Translations under genes and position numbers: made by a program
Assembly (NCBI GenBank): GCA_030272155.1
Contig: CP126193.1
Location: 1,426,001 to 1,490,000 of the forward strand
Length of the DNA: 64,000 nt
From: Tetradesmus obliquus
Lineage: Eukaryota > Chlorophyta > Chlorophyceae > Sphaeropleales > Scenedesmaceae
Direction of reading: 5' to 3'
Notes under the pieces: generated by a model
Database searches by the model: none
Told to the model about the DNA's origin: nothing
The model's input: the letters and a program-made list of their open reading frames with translations, nothing else
In this document: piece by piece, positions 11,395-27,684 of the stretch
Layout: each line of letters opens with the position of its first letter
Numbering within the stretch: the stretch's first letter is position 1

Positions 11395-13141
11395 TCACTT
11401 CCTGGAGGCCTGTGCTGGCGACTTCTCGTCAATCAGCCGCTGCCTGTCACCCTCGTTGAGGCCCTCAAACTGGCCCCTGTTAGGTCCGCGCTGCTCGTCA
11501 CCCTCCGCAGCAGCCAGCACGGCGGGCTTGGCACCAGGGATGCGGGAAGCAGCAGGGTTGGGGAAGGCCTCCGGCGCCACCGCCTCCTGCTCGGTGATGA
11601 TGGGCATGGCCTTCTTGGTGCTGGCCAGGGTCTTGCCGGCCTTGGCGTCAGCGCCTGCAGGAAACAGCAGCAGCAGCAGCAGCAGCAGTAAGAGCGAAGG
11701 CATCTTCATCAGGTGCAGGTGCCAGCTTGGACTGTGCCTTGGTGCTGGTCAGGGCCTTGCCGGCCTTGGCGTCAACGCCTGCATGCAAGGTGTATAAAAG
11801 CAGCACTGCTGAGCAGCAGCAGCAGCAGGAGAGGAGGCGTCAGTGCAATGGCGGTTTGCCGGAGTGTTTGCGCATCGTGTCGTGCCATAGGCATGGCAGT
11901 GCTGCCAACTAGTTTTGGTGCTGGCCAGCGTGTTGCCCGCCTTGGCGTTAGCGCCTGCGCGTGTGCAACATGCAGAAGCAGGAGCAGCAGCAGCAGTTGA
12001 GAAAAAGCAGCAGCAGGAGTTGATGTGCAAGTAAAGCAGCTAGCTGGGGCATCAATGGTCCACGATAGTTTGACACGCATGGGAGCAACCTGCAAACCGC
12101 CATGCAGCTGCGTGCAGGTGTGTGGGGGAAGTCCCACACTCCTGCACACAGCTGCCAGCCAGTGGCCGGCGTGTTGCAGGTCGTGGCAACCTTCTCATGG
12201 GCGGCAAGTTTGACTAGGGGAGAGCAGAAGTTGCTGAGGTACCATGCACACTGAGCAGTCCGTGGCGAACGCCCTCAAGCGCCAAATGCACGCACACAGC
12301 CATATGAAACCAACACCCACAAATTCGCACAGTAGCCTGCTGAGCCATCATGTCCTGCAGCCTGCGATAGATGCAGCTAGCATGGCTTCAGGGCGTGCCT
12401 ATCGTGCGCACACATGCATGAACAGCAAACTATGGGGTGGCTGCTAGTACGTGAGTATGCGCAGGCAGCATACAACAGCAGCACCAGCAGCGCTCACCGT
12501 AGGGGTCCTCTGTGACTGGTGATACCTTGGGCACCTTGTTCCACAGCTTGCTGAAGATGTTGCCGTCGGCCGTCACTGCCAGCGGGTTGGGTGACAGCTC
12601 AGCAGCAGACACGGGGCTGGACACCTGTGGGGAGGCAGCAGAGGCAGCACAGACAGCCAAGGTAAGGCAAGCAGCGGGGGAGCAGTTGTTGAGAAAATTC
12701 TGTATCTTTCCTGCAAAGTTGCAGCACGAAGTTCAGCACCTTGGAGAGGGGCAAGCACAGCCTGGCTTGCAAGCAAATGGACGTGAACGTATTTCGCAAA
12801 GCATACAGCTATGTATATGCATGCATAGGTTGCCCACTGGCTGTTGCGCAAGGATACGTAGTGGTGCACATATGCACTGGCACGAGGTACAGTAGCACAT
12901 GGTGCACCCTGCACCAAGCTGTTCCAGCGAGCAGGCAGGCCTGGCAGGGCTGGCAGCATCTACGTACCAGCAGCAGTGCTGCTGCAGTCGCAGCGAATGC
13001 GGTTGAGGCCAGTGCGTCATTCTGGTCACGGCTGGATGCCCTTGCTTGGACCACCCGGGCTGGCCTCACTGCCAAGGTTCCAGCTGAGCGGGCAGAGCAC
13101 CTGCTGCTGCTCACAACGCGACTGTTGGTTGAGGTCAGCAT
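11395..13141 (-). CDS. Probable thylakoid-lumen protein with bipartite presequence
   Basis: Three exons read on the minus strand (13141-12968, 12624-12498, 11654-11395) join in phase to 187 residues. The N-terminus looks like a plastid transit peptide, rich in Ser, Arg and Val with almost no acidic residues. A hydrophobic stretch (ASTAFAATAAALLL) and SSPVSAAEL follow. This is the layout of a lumen-targeting signal with an Ala-X-Ala-type cut. The mature part of about 120 residues contains SKLWNKVPKVSPVTEDPYG and a Pro/Ala/Glu-rich tail with GPNRGQFEGLNEGDRQRL. I do not recognise the family; a small extrinsic photosystem-associated protein is a guess from targeting only. Donors are GTACGT and GTGAGC. 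Upstream of the last exon lie two decayed copies of its beginning. The start codon is the first ATG of this frame. Confidence 0.72.
11618..11962 (-). repeat. Triplicated start of the last exon of the lumen-protein gene
   Basis: The acceptor and first ~45 bases of the last exon (encoding GADAKAGKTLASTKK) recur twice upstream in the intron, at about 11735-11786 (GVDAKAGKALTSTKA) and 11908-11962 (GANAKAGNTLASTKT). Each copy keeps an AG acceptor and the same reading phase; their would-be first exon bases are 11654, 11778 and 11954. If used, either upstream copy would replace the C-terminus with a short different tail. Only the downstream copy continues into the long tail, so I take that as the main exon. 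Confidence 0.8.
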
Positions 13142-14212
13142 GTTTACTGTCGCCTGTGCTGGCGGTCTGTGAACCTTGGCGAAGGCTTGGCGATGTCGAG
13201 TGGAAGTCCGTACTTGCTGCGCTGCGTCTGATGATCAATAGTAGCATTTGTTGGGCAGCTTGAGAAGAAAAAGCTTATATGTAGAAGATGGTGGGATCCG
13301 CGAACAACAGTCCAATGAGGATGCACTGTATGATTCACCGCGTTGGACGAGATCATCAACGAGGGCAGGTGGCGGTCACGGGAAGCAGGCGAATCGAGCG
13401 TGCACAACAAACTCTCCCAGCATGCACGAAGAAAGTACGTGGAAGAGTGCATCTAAATGTGTCAATGCACGGTCTGCCTGCCATCCAGGAGCATTATGCA
13501 GCACCTGCTGTTGCTGCTCCTGCTGCTGCTGGTCTATGCCGTCAACCACATGCTTTGCAAGTTGGCTGATTAGTTCAAAGCTATCAGGTGTGGAAGGCAT
13601 CACCACGACTTGCAGCTGCCACAGCTGCAGGCCTAAGCATATGTTAACACATTGCTCAGCCTGAGAACGGGATCGTGTTTAGCAACTGCTCCTGCAGTTT
13701 CTGCCCATGAAGGCCTGTTTACATAGCGGCGACATGACAACCCCATGTATGCTGTCCATAGTATGACAGATGCTGGCCAAATGTTGAACATGTGCCAGCA
13801 GCTGCACAAACCAGCACTGCCGTGTGGCCACATGTTGCCTGCTGCGTCTGTAGGGCAGATGCTGCTTGGCGAAGCACTCGCTTGGGGATGTGAGCTTGAA
13901 AGAACGTCAGGAGGCCATGCTCCGCAGCTGGGCGCGTCTCCATGCCAGAGGATATCTTCAGACACCGGTATGAAGAGGAAGTTCAACTCAAGACCTGCAA
14001 CCCATGTGACAGTCCGTCCTACCTGGGTCTGTGAGCCTAGATTCCAGCTCACCAAAAGCTTGGAAAGCCTATAGTTGCAACACCATTGACGCCTGACCGC
14101 CATTTGAACCCCGGAATCTGTTCAGTTGACAGTGCTCTCGGGCACCTTTGCTTGGTCTATGTGTCGGACTTCCAAGATGTTCACCGTTCACGATCATGAC
14201 TAAGACGGCAGG
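13142..14212. other. Shared upstream region of two divergent genes
   Basis: About 1.07 kb separates the start codons of the lumen-protein gene (-) and the BACK/discoidin-like gene (+). Both promoters must lie here. I see no clear TATA box and no supportable coding exon; open frames on both strands lack recognisable domains. Confidence 0.5.
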
Positions 14213-18784
<4,572 letters not shown>

Positions 18785-20512
18785 ACTCATTGTTCCCCAA
18801 ACATGCGAGCCATGCCAGTCCTTGGGCCTTCCCTCTGAGCCACTGGGAGGTGTATGGGAATTTTTGCAAGCTAGGCAGCACTTCCAACAGTGTGTCAGGC
18901 GGCCCTGCAGCTGGCGAGGGTGCTGTGTCGCAGTGCGCGGCTGCGGCTGACACAAAGGCCCAGTGTGGTGCGGCGGAGGGCCAGGTGGTACCTGAGCGCA
19001 TCGTATCATGACCCACAGAGACATGCCAACGCCTGGGCCTTCCCTACAACCTGGTCACAAACACGGCAGCTGCTGCACCTGGCGGTGGCGGCGCGCCGCA
19101 GCGTGGGGAGGGCGGTGCCGGGGCACAGCGCGGCGCGGCAGAGGCCCAAGCTTGATGCATGCATTGATGCGGCTGCAGGCGTTCGTATCTGCATTGTACA
19201 TCAGTATCAAGGCAGGCCGCAGGTAGTCAGGCAATGACGTGTGATGCTGGGCAGGACAGCAGCCATATTCACACCATCAGTTTGCTGCTAGTGTAGTATC
19301 CGTCAGGCAGCACGTGATCTTGAGAACAACCACAAGCAGCACGCCGTGCCCAAGTTGGGCCTGTACATCTCAAAAGTCAAGTCAGCCGCAGGAGTGATCT
19401 GACGGCTGCTTATGTTGCTTGGTTTGATGGCAGCCAGCTGCACCACTTGGCGCGCATGCAGTGCTGGGCATGCGCTTGAGCCCGCACCAGGCTGCAATGG
19501 CACAGGCCTGTAATATGACAGTTTCCCTGTGTCTACAGCAGTTTACCAGTGATGTCTTCACATGTATCGGCAACAACGCGACCCCAGCTGTATAAGCCGC
19601 TGTGTTCCTTATAGCATCATGGGCAGTTGGATGGGATACAGAGCGTCTCGCTGCTGCAGCTGCAGCCTGCAGGCTCTGCTGTCATGCGCATGATGGGCGG
19701 CATGCCGCCTGGACTGAGCAAGCGTGACCTGGTGACGACCATTGTCAAAGGGTTCTGATATGCCAACAGCTAGCAGTACTGCACCATTTGCATCTGTTTC
19801 TTTGGTTGGTTGCCACGGCGTCTACTGCAGGTGTAGTATGCAGAGTTACTGTAATGAATACAGTGCTTTGCAGCTTTGTTGATGTTGCAAGTTGCAGGTC
19901 GTGGACATATGCACAGTTCCTGTGTCTTTGCAGTGGTGGGTGGCATGTCTGTCCCACTGCACAACTTCTGTGCGTTAACTCATGCTGGCAGTGATGCCAT
20001 CTGCACCATCGGGGCACTGGCTGCCCGTCAATCTGTGTACGTGTACGTGTCACTATAACAGGCTGTTTGTCGGCTTAACTGCAGCAACGTTTGCTGTTTA
20101 TTACTGGGTAGGCAGCTCCCGGCGTGTGCCGCAGACTGGTCATTCAATGAGATCATGGTGGATTATGCTTGCTTGTAATGTCTGACCTGCATGCACGTTG
20201 TTAACTCTTTTCAATGGCCGTGCTACAGCTGGAAGTCTGTAAGCTCTGCCTGAAGCGTCCAGCTGGTTACAATACGCTACAAATCACAATGCAATATGTT
20301 ACAAAACAAGTGGATTGTCAGGAAAAAACCTGGCTGCAGGCTCTGGCCAAGCAACCGCTACTCAGCACTTGCGGTCATCACAACCATAGCCACAACCTGA
20401 GTTGAAAGTCATGTGTCGCAGCACAGCAGCCTCTCCCAGCAAACCGGAACTCATGGAACCTCCCACACACCTGCAGCCGCCGCCGCCGCCGCTGCTGCTG
20501 CTGCTGCTGTGC
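18785..20512. other. Convergent 3' regions, no further gene seen
   Basis: Between two convergent genes. The first 300 bp hold echoes of the upstream terminal exon. The rest has no recognisable coding exon. TTACA (TGTAA on the minus strand) occurs at 20267-20271 and 20299-20303, about 210-250 bp after the minus-strand gene's stop, and may be its poly(A) signal. Confidence 0.5.
20299..20303 (-). terminator. Candidate TGTAA poly(A) signal
   Basis: On the minus strand this reads TGTAA, the usual chlorophyte poly(A) signal, about 210 bases after the stop of the small membrane-protein gene; a second copy lies at 20267-20271. The motif is short, so the call rests on position. Confidence 0.35.
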
Positions 20513-22539
20513 TCAGATGCTGAAGGCCTGGCTCTGCCGCAGCACGTCCTCCTCTATCTGCTCCGCTGTGTCTGCGTCCAGCCCCAGCATCTGCCGCAGC
20601 TGCAGCAGCACCGCAAAGTTGGGCGGCACCTCCGTGTTCTCTATGTGCAGGCTGTACAGACCCACCAGCTGCAGCAGCAGGGGCAGGGCGAGGAAGCAAG
20701 CAGCAGCAGCAGCGGCGGCCGCGGCGGCAGCACGACACGAGGAAGCAAGCAGGCATATGCAGCGGGGGTCGGCATGAGTGTTTTGAGTGCAGGCGTAGAC
20801 CAATGACATTCATGCAACGTCTGCTAGTACATCAGCCACCTATGAACCTGGGGTGTGGCGCCACGCTCATAGGGCCACACACAGCTTGCATTGTTACGCC
20901 CGTCCAGAATTGCTGCGTTGACCGCGGACCCCAAGTGGCCCCAGGTTGGAGACCATGCACCTGCACGATACCGCTGACAGCCCTACCACTCCCCATCTGT
21001 AACGCGCCGATCTGTCCAACAACATAAGGTAGTCCTTGCAGCTGCGCACCTCGTTGCGCGTCTGGTGGCCGTCCAGCAGCGGCGAGCGGCAGACGGCGTT
21101 CTCCTCCAGCGCCTTGTGCAGCTCCACCATGGCCCTGCAGCAGCAGCAGCGGCAGCAGCAGCAGCAGTTAACATGACGGAAGGTTGTTGATGAGATGTAC
21201 ATGATGGCGAGATGTATGCCATGCATTGTGTGGTTCAGTGTCGGCTGCCTGTTGCCGTGTCTTGCTGGTCATGCTGAAGGGCGTGGGGCTTGCGGCCTGC
21301 CGCTGTCAGACAAACATGCATGCAGCATGCTGCGGAGATAATTACCAGGGCTGCTGATGTTAACACTCAACAATGACATTGCTGCAGCCATCGGTGCCAG
21401 TGCCGCTAAGTGCTGCACAACAACCAAGTGAGCGCCGGTGACACAGGCGCAGCACTGATGCTGGCTGCATGAGCCGCCAGTGCAGGTGCAGCAGCGGCAA
21501 CCACTGCTGCTGCTCAACATCTGGGTTCACACAGCAGCCTGCTGCGCGTAGCTGACTGCCTCACAACCTGATGACGCTAGTGTTGATCAAGCTTGCTGCT
21601 GCTGTCCATAGCACGTACACGCAGCTGCACTGGCCACTGTCGCATGCCTGCCACACTCGCCGCAGCCACCGCTGCTGCAGCCACTGCTGCTGCAGCCACT
21701 GCTGCTGCTGCTTCTTCTCTCAAGCTGCTGTGTTGCTGCTGCTGCTGCTGCTGCTGCTTGAGCCCTGCTGCTGCTGCTGCTCACCGTGCCCGCTCCCCTG
21801 AGTTCATGAAGCCCACTGCTCGCTGCACGTCCTGCGCCTGCCGCGTGCGCGCAAGCGCCTTCTGATACGCAACTGGGTCAGTCGAGGGGTTAGGCATCTG
21901 CGGCAGCAACACACACAGCACCACACCATCAAGGCGGCCCTGCAGGTGCTACGTTCACTTGCTGAGGAGCTTGGTTCACGACTCACTTATGGTATTAGCC
22001 GCCACAGCTGAAGCGTCATGTGTATTCATGATCTGGCACAGCAACAGCTGAGCAGCTTGCAGAACAGCCATGCAGGGTGTTACTGAGTCTGCTCCTAACA
22101 TCAGACCTCGCCAAGCTTGCCAAGCATGCGCAACATGCTGTGAAACAGGTGTGCATGCCAGCACAGACAACGCAGCGACGCCAAGCAACTGAAACAGCAC
22201 ATGCAGCTAAGGTGGTTTTGGTTACGCTCGCTCGGCAGCGCACCTCAGGCCAGGGCTCTGGCAGTTTCTTGCCGGGCTCCTGCGCTTGCCGCTTAAACCA
22301 ATATGCTGCTGCTATGGCTGCTATGGCTGTCAGTGTGACAGGAATCCTGCAGGTTGGCCCGTTGCACTGTATCTGCCTGTGCACATTCAAGACAAAGCAG
22401 CAGCACCAGCGGTTATGGGAGGACAAGCGTTGTTGCTACCAGCAATTTTTCGAGCGTCACTTACATGGGCTCCAGAGGGTCTACTGATACGGTACAGGCT
22501 TTGCTCTTTGAGCCAGCGCAAATTGTAAGGCGAAGACAT
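20513..22539 (-). CDS. Small single-pass membrane protein, family unknown
   Basis: Five exons read on the minus strand (22539-22465, 22366-22244, 21897-21785, 21134-21050, 20668-20513) join in phase to 183 residues. The second exon could instead start at 22372, adding Ile-Gln. The N-terminal 30 residues are basic (MSSPYNLRWLKEQSLYRISR). One hydrophobic segment follows (IPVTLTAIAAIAAAYW) and then a basic flank (FKRQ). The remaining ~120 residues look helical and soluble (DPVAYQKALARTRQAQDVQR, RAMVELHKALEENAVC, LVGLYSLHIENTEVPP) and end in EEDVLRQSQAFSI. It is probably anchored in an organelle or inner membrane by its N-terminus with a helical domain on one side. I do not recognise the family. 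Donors are GTAAGT, GTGCGC, GTGAGC and GTGCGC. Confidence 0.72.
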
Positions 22540-23950
22540 CTGCTGCTACTGCTGCTGAGAGCAGCACGACATGGCACCTTCGCAGCAGGCACTCTACACT
22601 GCCCTCGACTACGAAACATTCTGCAGTTCAACATGATGTCGCACGCAGCAATGAGCAGCCGGTGGTGCTTGGGTAGATCGATGGAACCAGGCAGGCAGGA
22701 GGCAAGCAGACAAGCACCCAGCAGAAGCTGTGGAACGTCGCAAAGAGTATGAGTAGTTCCGTAACATGGCGTCAGTGATGTCCAGCAGAGAGCACGATAC
22801 GCGGAGGCCGCGGGATTGCAGGAAGTGCCACGTGTGACTTGTGACAGTGTGTCACTAGGGTTGCTGCACCTTCAAAGCGTCTGAGCAGTGCTGTCACGCG
22901 TCTACAAGGAGCACCAGTTGTTTGCCGCATGGAGGCCTCGGGATACCTTGCTTGCTGACCTACTGGTTCATCGGGGCTGCAAAGGAAAGGACACCTGCTG
23001 TTGCAGTCACTGCAGTGCTGGCAGCACTCATGGATGCAGCAGTTTCAGTCCTGGTGCTGTCAATGGATCCAAAAGCACAACAGTTGGCCCTGATGCGTAC
23101 AACAACTTGTTACATTCGTCTTCAAAGTCATACAAAGGGGATGCATGCGGCCTTAAATCAAAAAAAGCATGCCTTCATCAACCTGCCCTGCAGAAGCGCG
23201 CTTCAACCGGCCTGTCCTGCAACCTGCTGGTGCTGCAACCAACAGTAATGAGGAGCAACACCGTCACTGATGTACACAGCAGCCTTATGAGCCCATCTGC
23301 AGTTGCAGAGTCTACCGCAGGCCGCCCCATACAGCTGCAGCTTGCATCCCACCCCTGCCACCAATCCAATCTTCTTCTTCCTGTCCTGCCTGCGTCAGTT
23401 GCTGCCCCAAGCGACCAACCACCCAACAGCTGTGCAGCAGCTGAATGCTGCTGCTGCAGCAGCATGCGTGGCGCCGGCAGCGTCCTTGCCGCTCATCCAG
23501 CAAGCACACAACCTGGCAGCCATTGTGCCTAGCCCTGAGTGCTGCGCACCTTCACAGACGCATGCTACACTACTGCCCATGGCACAGCTGTAGCATTGCT
23601 GGCACTGCGCTGACGCTTGCCGCAAGATCCGCCCACCTCAACCTGCTCTAGCAAATTGCAGCAGTGCTGCCATGGGGGAAGTTGGAGTGCACCTCCAGCG
23701 CTACACGCCCACAACCTCTCCGTAACAGCTTCGCCCCATGCTGCAATCAAGTCAGGCCTGTGCACCTGCAGAAATTGAGCCGCACTGCAACAGCGGCTGC
23801 TGCACCCTGCACTCTTTTCAGTGCTCAGTACTTGCTGCTCAGTGGCCCTCCAAGAGCTCCGCCGTGTGGCCAATCAACCCGGCACAGTCCTCATCACATG
23901 GTCTCAGCAGCAGCAGCAGCAGCAGCAGCAGCCTGCGCTGCTTTTCATGC
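22540..23950. other. Intergenic region between two minus-strand genes
   Basis: Holds the promoter of the small membrane-protein gene and the 3' UTR of the next gene. An echo of the final coding bases and stop of the latter lies at about 23844-23866. The open frame at 22888-23532 (+) has no recognisable domain or splice context. Confidence 0.5.
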
Positions 23951-26900
23951 TCAGTGGCCTTCCATGAGCTCTGCCATGCGGTTGTAGAAGACAGCAAAGT
24001 CCCTGTCATGGTCAGCCATGGCGGCCCGCAGGATGGACGCGTGCTCTGTGGGCACGATGTTGAGCACCGCGTTGTGGCCGATTGCTGCGTGCTCTGCCTC
24101 GCCCTCCGCATGCACCTGCGATACAGCACGCACACAGAACATGGCGCGCACATAAGACATAGTCGGGATCCAGGAGCCGCAAGGGTTTGTTTCTGCCCTT
24201 TCACACCGCGGCATGCATGCACACTGTACTGCCCACCTGCAGGAGCATCCAACCCCTGGCACAGCAAGCAAGCAAGCAAGCAACCAACCAACCAAACGAC
24301 CAGACACACATCGGGTCAACCGCCGCCCCCCACTTTAAGGAACATCCAGTCAAATCCTTGCGCAGCAAACAAACAAAACAAATGACCAGAAACACATCAG
24401 GCCTGCCGCGGTGCCGCACCTCCAGGAAGATCCAGTCAATGGCTTTGGGGCAACATTCAACTACCAATCACTTGGGCAATACAGAACATGCAGCAGACGA
24501 ATGACCAAATCACACATCAGGCAAACGCACCTCCAGGAAGATCCAGTCGATGGTTTCGGGGCAGCATGTAACTACCAATCACTTGGGCAATACAAAACAT
24601 GCAGCAGACAAATGACCAAACCACACATCAGGCAAACGCACCTCCAGGAAGATCCAGTCGATGTCCTTCTTCAGCACGCGGGCGTTGAGGTCCCTGAAGG
24701 AGTCCAGCATCCACGTCTTCTCATAGTCCGCAAGGTACTCGATGGCCAGGTTGTAGCCCAGCGCGTAGCTGGCCTGCAGAGGCAGCAGCAGCAGTGCATT
24801 GGTGTGATATTCAAGGTGGTGAGTGGTTGTGAGCGGAAGGCTGAAGCATGAGGGCTGGCATCATGACGCCGCGCCACGCATCAAAACAGCACACCAAACA
24901 GCTTGCAAGCAAGCCCCACCTCAACCAGCAGATGCCAACGCAACTGTTTTAGCAATTAAGCACAAAGAAGCAACACACTAACACCGCAGCCTGCAGCAAA
25001 ACGGGCGACGCCCCACCTGGGCCAGTGGGTCCTTGTGGCCGCCCCCTCCCAGGATGTCAACACAACTTCACTGCTCACGCACTAAAACACAATCAACACA
25101 TTACAGCTTGCAGCAAAACGGGCCCTGGCCCACCTGTGCCAGTGGGTCCTCGTGGCCGCCCCCTCCCAGGATGTCGCGCATCATCTGGCTGTACAGCAGC
25201 TGCGCGGCGGCGGGCGCGGGGCTGTCTGCCAGCAGCTGGGGCAGGGGGTAGCCGAAGAGGCTCATGAAGAAGTCTGAGAACAGCTCTCTGCAGCGGTAAA
25301 GCAGTACAGATGAAGCAGGTACATCAGTACAGCAGTACAGCGAGGTGTCAGGGGGTGGCCAAAGAGCCTCATCAAGAAGTAGGAGAACAGATCCCTGCAG
25401 GCAAATGGGAAGTACAGCAGGTGGTACAGCAGTACAACAGTACAGCGAGGTGTCAGCTGCTTGCAGCAGCACTGAGAGAGCATCAAGTGCGGGACAGCAG
25501 GAGGCAAAGCTAACAGGCACCGCAGAACTTTGCAGGGCGATCTTTTTTGACGTGCAGCTGCAGTTGCGCACATCCACCCGCATCCTTTGTCAGCATCACT
25601 GCCTGCTCACATGCAGATAGAAGGCAGGAAACAAAGAATAAAGTCTGTGTTTTGCGTAGTCGCCGCACCTGTGGGTCTTGAGCTGCGGCTGGTTGTTGTG
25701 CATGCCGTACTCGCCCGCCAGCGGCTGGATGAGGTTCTTCAGCGCCATGTCGCGGCGCACGTAGTCGCTCACACCAATGGTGCGCTGCACCTGCGCGCAT
25801 GCATAAGAGCAGCAGCATCAGCAGTAGCAGCAGCAGCAGCAGCAGCATTAGACATTTATAAGCAGCCGCAGCTCCGGCCGATGGGCAGCACCGCGCAAGT
25901 TCAGTGTGAACCGTGTCCTGCTGCGGCAACGTCAATTGCTGAGGCCACAGCAACAAGTTAAACAGGTGTCTAGCCAATGCTCTATGTCGCGCTGGGTAGG
26001 TGCCTGCAGCACGCACATGCGCACGTGCGCAAACTGTGCAAACTGTGCAAACTGTTACTAGAGGTGCTCTGGCAGCTTGCTCGGGAGGTGATGCATATGT
26101 CACAGATGCATATGTCACATGATATGTGCTGTGCTGCCACCTGTCCTGCTACCACCTAGTGTGCATGCCGCACCTGCAGCAGGCATGCCGCGAAGGCTGG
26201 GTTGAAGCTCTCCAGGTTAAAGCACAGCTCGTTGAACACAGGGCGCAGCACAGCCTCTGCGGGTGCAGGCAACCCAGCAGCAGCAGTGTGTGAGTATGGC
26301 CATGGTGAGCAAGGCACTTGACCAGCTGTGCTGCAGCAATGGTTGCTGGCAACAGCTGTGTCAAGTAGCCTGCACTGCACTCACGACTGCTGCGCATACA
26401 GGCCCTGTCACTGCTTGCGCACACAGTCAGGGTTTTGGTTGTTGCACTGCCCTCATCTCTGCTGCCCCCCCACGCGGCTGCACCTGCTGGGATAGCCGAC
26501 ACACAGACACTGCCGCATCACGCTAGTTCAGCTGGCTGCCGCAGGCCGCCACACCACACCCCAGCTGCTGCTCACCCCACTTGTCGGCGGGCACGGCGCG
26601 CAGGGCCTTGTTGAAGCGGCGCAGCGCCTCCACGCCTGCCCCGCTGTCCAGCTCAGCCTGGCAAAAGAACAGCAGCAGCAGCATGGTTGCGTCACGGGTG
26701 CCGCGCATTGCTGGCAACTGGACCAGAAACGAGCATGCATATAGCGTAGCTGTTACCCCTGTAACAATAGTTGGCAGATGGTCACTACCTGGGCAGAAGG
26801 TGCACAGGCTGGCTGCTACCCACATTGCCCTGCAGCCCTTCTGCTGCACAACATCCACATTGCAACTGCATGCCTGTATGCCTGCGGCCCTCACCTCCAG

Positions 26901-26970
26901 CGCCCTGACCTCCTCCACAGTCACAAGGCCGGGCAGGTCACCACGCATCACCTCCTGGGCTGCAACCATG

Positions 26971-27022
<52 letters not shown>

Positions 27023-27684
27023 TGTTGTTTAGAAGGGCTGGGGGAGCAATGCTCAGCATGCAGGCACCTGGCTGGCTGATGTACACGCACTGCATGCATG
27101 CGGGGGCACATTGGGCAGCGCTGCTGCTAAGGTGAGAGTGCATATGCGTGGGTACAGCTGCGTGGCGCTGTACTGTAAACCGAACCTTCCGCCACACAAG
27201 CCACAGTCACATACACACACAGCAGCAGCAGCAACAGCAGGAAAGTACAACATTTGGCAATGACTGCATGACTGCCATGCCGTTCAAAGACTTCTACACT
27301 AAACTTGAGCTTCGTTGGCAATGATTGCTTATCAATGCAGCACTGCAAGCGTGTCAGTCCTCTCGCAGCTCACTTGGGCCGTGCAGGTTGACCTGCCACT
27401 CCTCCTTGATGGGAGAGGCGACGTTGGTGATCACCCTACGCTCGGTCTACAATCATAAACAAATATTTAGTCAAACTTATGCCGTCCTTCACTAGGTTGC
27501 TTGCGGAGCAGCACCAGGCTCCGGCACCACAGATGTTCTCGGCCTCTGCTCGACTGCTCACCACAGTGAAGCGGCCACGGCGAGACACAACCACGGCTGG
27601 GACAGTCACATGCTTTCCCGCTGCGTTGCTGCCCTTCTGGACCTTCACGGCCGTCTTGTGGCTCGAGACTGCGAAGTAGGCCAT
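23951..27684 (-). CDS. Plastid-targeted haem-oxygenase-like helical protein
   Basis: Nine exons read on the minus strand (27684-27562, 27446-27374, 26959-26895, 26657-26576, 26256-26174, 25790-25669, 25287-25134, 24773-24642, 24115-23951) join in phase to 332 residues. The first ~41 residues resemble a transit peptide (Ser/Lys/Val-rich, one acidic residue or none). The rest looks all-helical. Candidate metal ligands are ESFNPAF, GYNLAIEYLADYEKTW and EVHAEGEAEHAAIGH, with EHASILRAAM near the end. This Glu/His pattern is like haem-oxygenase-fold iron-containing redox enzymes (Haem_oxygenas_2 / TenA-PqqC-like families), but I place it by pattern only. Donors are GTGAGC (four), GTGAGG, GTGCGG (two), GTGGGC and GTGCGT. 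Exons 7, 8 and 9 have duplicated copies of their ends in neighbouring introns or 3' flank. Confidence 0.72.
24315..24690 (-). repeat. Tandem echoes of the exon 8 donor, 111-bp period
   Basis: The 3' end of exon 8 (encoding DIDWIFLE) with its GTGCGTTTG donor is copied downstream in the intron. The first intron base is at 24641 for the true junction and at 24530 and 24419 for two clear copies, 111 bp apart, with a more decayed copy near 24333. The plus-strand core is CCTCCAGGAAGATCCAGTC. Confidence 0.9.
24990..25455 (-). repeat. Echoes of both ends of exon 7
   Basis: Exon 7 (25134-25287) is echoed on each side. Its donor end with GGGGCGGCCACGAGGACCC is copied at about 24990-25058, roughly 115 bp away together with flanking intron. 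Its acceptor end, encoding ELFSDFFMSLFGYP, is copied at about 25340-25400 as DLFSYFLMRLFGHP, with an intact CTGCAG acceptor (first base would be 25394). Confidence 0.87.
26973..27022 (+). repeat. (CAG)n run inside an intron
   Basis: About sixteen CAG units lie in the intron between exons 2 and 3 of the haem-oxygenase-like gene, a few bases upstream of the exon 3 acceptor. On the transcribed strand this is a CTG run, the usual setting of 3' splice sites in this window. Confidence 0.95.
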
